Of a DNA stretch of 6,651 nucleotides, positions 5,450 to 6,651 are shown in pieces (within the stretch, counting starts at the first letter, position 1; every line of letters begins with the position of its first letter). This DNA comes from Bacillota bacterium (GTDB lineage: Bacteria > Bacillota_A > Clostridia > DSM-8532), in contig JAFADM010000306.1 of NCBI GenBank assembly GCA_023424865.1, forward strand, positions 1 to 6,651. The letters are read 5' to 3'. The position numbers and the translations under genes were made by a program. The notes below the pieces were generated by a model that was given only the letters and a program-made list of their open reading frames with translations, did not search any database and was not told the DNA's origin.

Positions 5450-6651
5450 TTAATTATCCTTTTTTGCGGGCAGTCCCACTACCTTTGCCTCTACACAGCC
5501 GTCAGCCAGAGTAATGCGCAGGGGTTCATCCTCTTCTATCTCTTGGACTGTGCGAATGACCGTTCCATTGGCCTTAGCCGCCACCGCATACCCTCGTTTT
5601 AAAACCTCAAGAGGGCTCATGGACTGCAGCTTTCCAGCCTGCGCTCCCAATTGGCTTCTGGCTCTTTCCATCATACGGCTTGTGCTTCCTGCAAGCCTCA
5701 TTTCCAGAGTATCCAAAAGCTGGCGCTCCCGGTTCACTCCGTCATAAGGTCTGGTGAAGCTCCGGGCATTGGCCAGATTCAAAACTCTGAGCCGCTCTCT
5801 GCCAAGCCCGCTTATTAGCGCTTGAACAAGACGCCTCTCAGTGTTTTTCAGCCCTTGCGCCACCAGCGTTTTCTCCGGCATGATAAGCTCCGCTGCCGCC
5901 GAAGGTGTGGGCGCTCTAAGGTCCGCTACAAAATCTGCGATGGTGTAATCGGTTTCATGCCCCACTGCCGATACGACAGGGATTTCCGACTGAGCAATGG
6001 CGTAGGCCAGGCCCTCATCATTAAAGGGCCACAAATCCTCCAGAGAACCGCCTCCTCTGGCCAATACGATAACCTCTACGTTTTTCAGCCGGTTAAAGCA
6101 TTGCAGCCCTCGGATAAGGTTTCGGGAAGCTTCAGGTCCCTGGACCGCCGAGGGATAAACAATGACTCTTGCATTGGCATAACGCCTGTTGAGCACATGG
6201 GCCATGTCCCTTATAACTGCGCCGGTGGGAGAGGTAATAATACCTATGGACCGGGGCAAAAAGGGGAGGGGCTTTTTCCTGGAAGCATCAAACAGCCCCA
6301 GCTCCTCAAGCTTGCTCTTTAATTGCTCGTAAGCCATGTAAAGGCTTCCGGTTCCGTCAGGTGACATTTCCTCGCCATAGATTTGATAAGTTCCACCCGG
6401 AGCATAAACGGATACCCTTCCCTTCAAAAGAACCCGCATCCCCTCCTCCGGCCTGAATTTAAGCCGTATGGCATGAGAGCGGAATATGACACATTTAACG
6501 ACGGCCTCTTCATCCTTAAGGGAAAAATACATATGCCCTGAGGAGTGAAGCTTGTAATTGGATATTTCACCAATTACCCAAACATGAGAAAGCAGCCTGT
6601 CTCTGTCCACAAGCTGCTTAATATATCCTGTCAGTTGAGATACGGTCAGAC
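5450..6651 (-). CDS. xseA: Exodeoxyribonuclease VII large subunit, N-terminus cut by window edge
   Basis: XseA is the catalytic subunit of exonuclease VII, a Mg-stimulated nuclease acting on single-stranded DNA from either end. The frame is open to the right edge. The 13 codons before the GTG at 6610 read 'LTVSQLTGYIKQL', the conserved start region of the family, so the GTG is an internal Val and only about 3-8 residues are missing. Counting from the first visible codon (6649), there is an N-terminal OB fold with 'VWVIGEISNYK' (23-33) and 'SGHMYFSLKD' (37-46). The catalytic domain has 'GIITSPTGAVIRDM' (136-149), 'ARGGGSLEDLWPFN' (197-210) and 'AVGHETDYTIADFVADLRAP' (228-247). A long coiled-coil region (about 260-340) binds XseB, and the closing motif is 'SPLEVLKRGYAVA' (345-357). 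The visible length (399) is normal for Firmicutes. It leads the visible operon. Confidence 0.97.
   Translation of the reverse strand, partial: LTVSQLTGYIKQLVDRDRLLSHVWVIGEISNYKLHSSGHMYFSLKDEEAVVKCVIFRSHAIRLKFRPEEGMRVLLKGRVSVYAPGGTYQIYGEEMSPDGTGSLYMAYEQLKSKLEELGLFDASRKKPLPFLPRSIGIITSPTGAVIRDMAHVLNRRYANARVIVYPSAVQGPEASRNLIRGLQCFNRLKNVEVIVLARGGGSLEDLWPFNDEGLAYAIAQSEIPVVSAVGHETDYTIADFVADLRAPTPSAAAELIMPEKTLVAQGLKNTERRLVQALISGLGRERLRVLNLANARSFTRPYDGVNRERQLLDTLEMRLAGSTSRMMERARSQLGAQAGKLQSMSPLEVLKRGYAVAAKANGTVIRTVQEIEEDEPLRITLADGCVEAKVVGLPAKKDN

Noticed and set aside
5822..6322. Plus-strand open frame of 166 codons opposite xseA
   Set aside because: It is antisense to the conserved XseA catalytic domain and shows no family resemblance.
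6608..6610. GTG at 6610 as the start of xseA
   Set aside because: The 13 codons upstream are in frame and encode the conserved N-terminal motif 'LTVSQLTGYI' of the family, so the true start is beyond the window.

Overview
The window looks like a piece of a mid-G+C Clostridia (Firmicutes) chromosome. It carries the order xseA-xseB-ispA-(DUF212)-dxs-tlyA, all on the minus strand. This order is well known from Gram-positive spore-former-type genomes. The ribosome binding sites are strong and purine-rich, and GTG and TTG starts are used. The assignment rests on gene order and protein resemblance recalled from the families; no search was run.

Layout, in the order of minus-strand transcription (right to left). 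Exonuclease VII large subunit xseA (5450-6651) is cut by the window edge and lacks only a few N-terminal residues. It is followed after 27 bases by the small subunit xseB (5162-5422). xseB overlaps the polyprenyl synthase gene ispA (4278-5165) by four bases. Next is a divergent PAP2/DUF212 membrane protein (3781-4218). A 306-base gap follows (3475-3780). It holds a good sigma-A-type promoter and several stem-loops, so dxs probably has a long 5' leader and its own promoter. The DXP synthase gene dxs (1459-3474) then abuts the tlyA-type rRNA methyltransferase gene (580-1458) with no spacer. On the plus strand, converging on tlyA with 28 bases between the stop codons, is the 3' part of a transglutaminase-like gene (3-551). 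The residue that should be the nucleophilic Cys reads as Ser.

Functionally the block joins isoprenoid synthesis (Dxs makes DXP, the entry to the MEP pathway; IspA joins the resulting C5 units into FPP or GGPP) with nucleic acid maintenance (exonuclease VII) and ribosome modification (TlyA). The DUF212 protein may act on lipid phosphates, but its substrate is unknown.

Most of the window is ordinary, conserved housekeeping sequence. I found no mobile element, CRISPR array, tRNA or rRNA, and no clear new multi-gene system. The points that deserve a second look are the structured leader upstream of dxs, the Cys-to-Ser change in the transglutaminase-like protein, and the unusual C-terminal ends of Dxs and TlyA.
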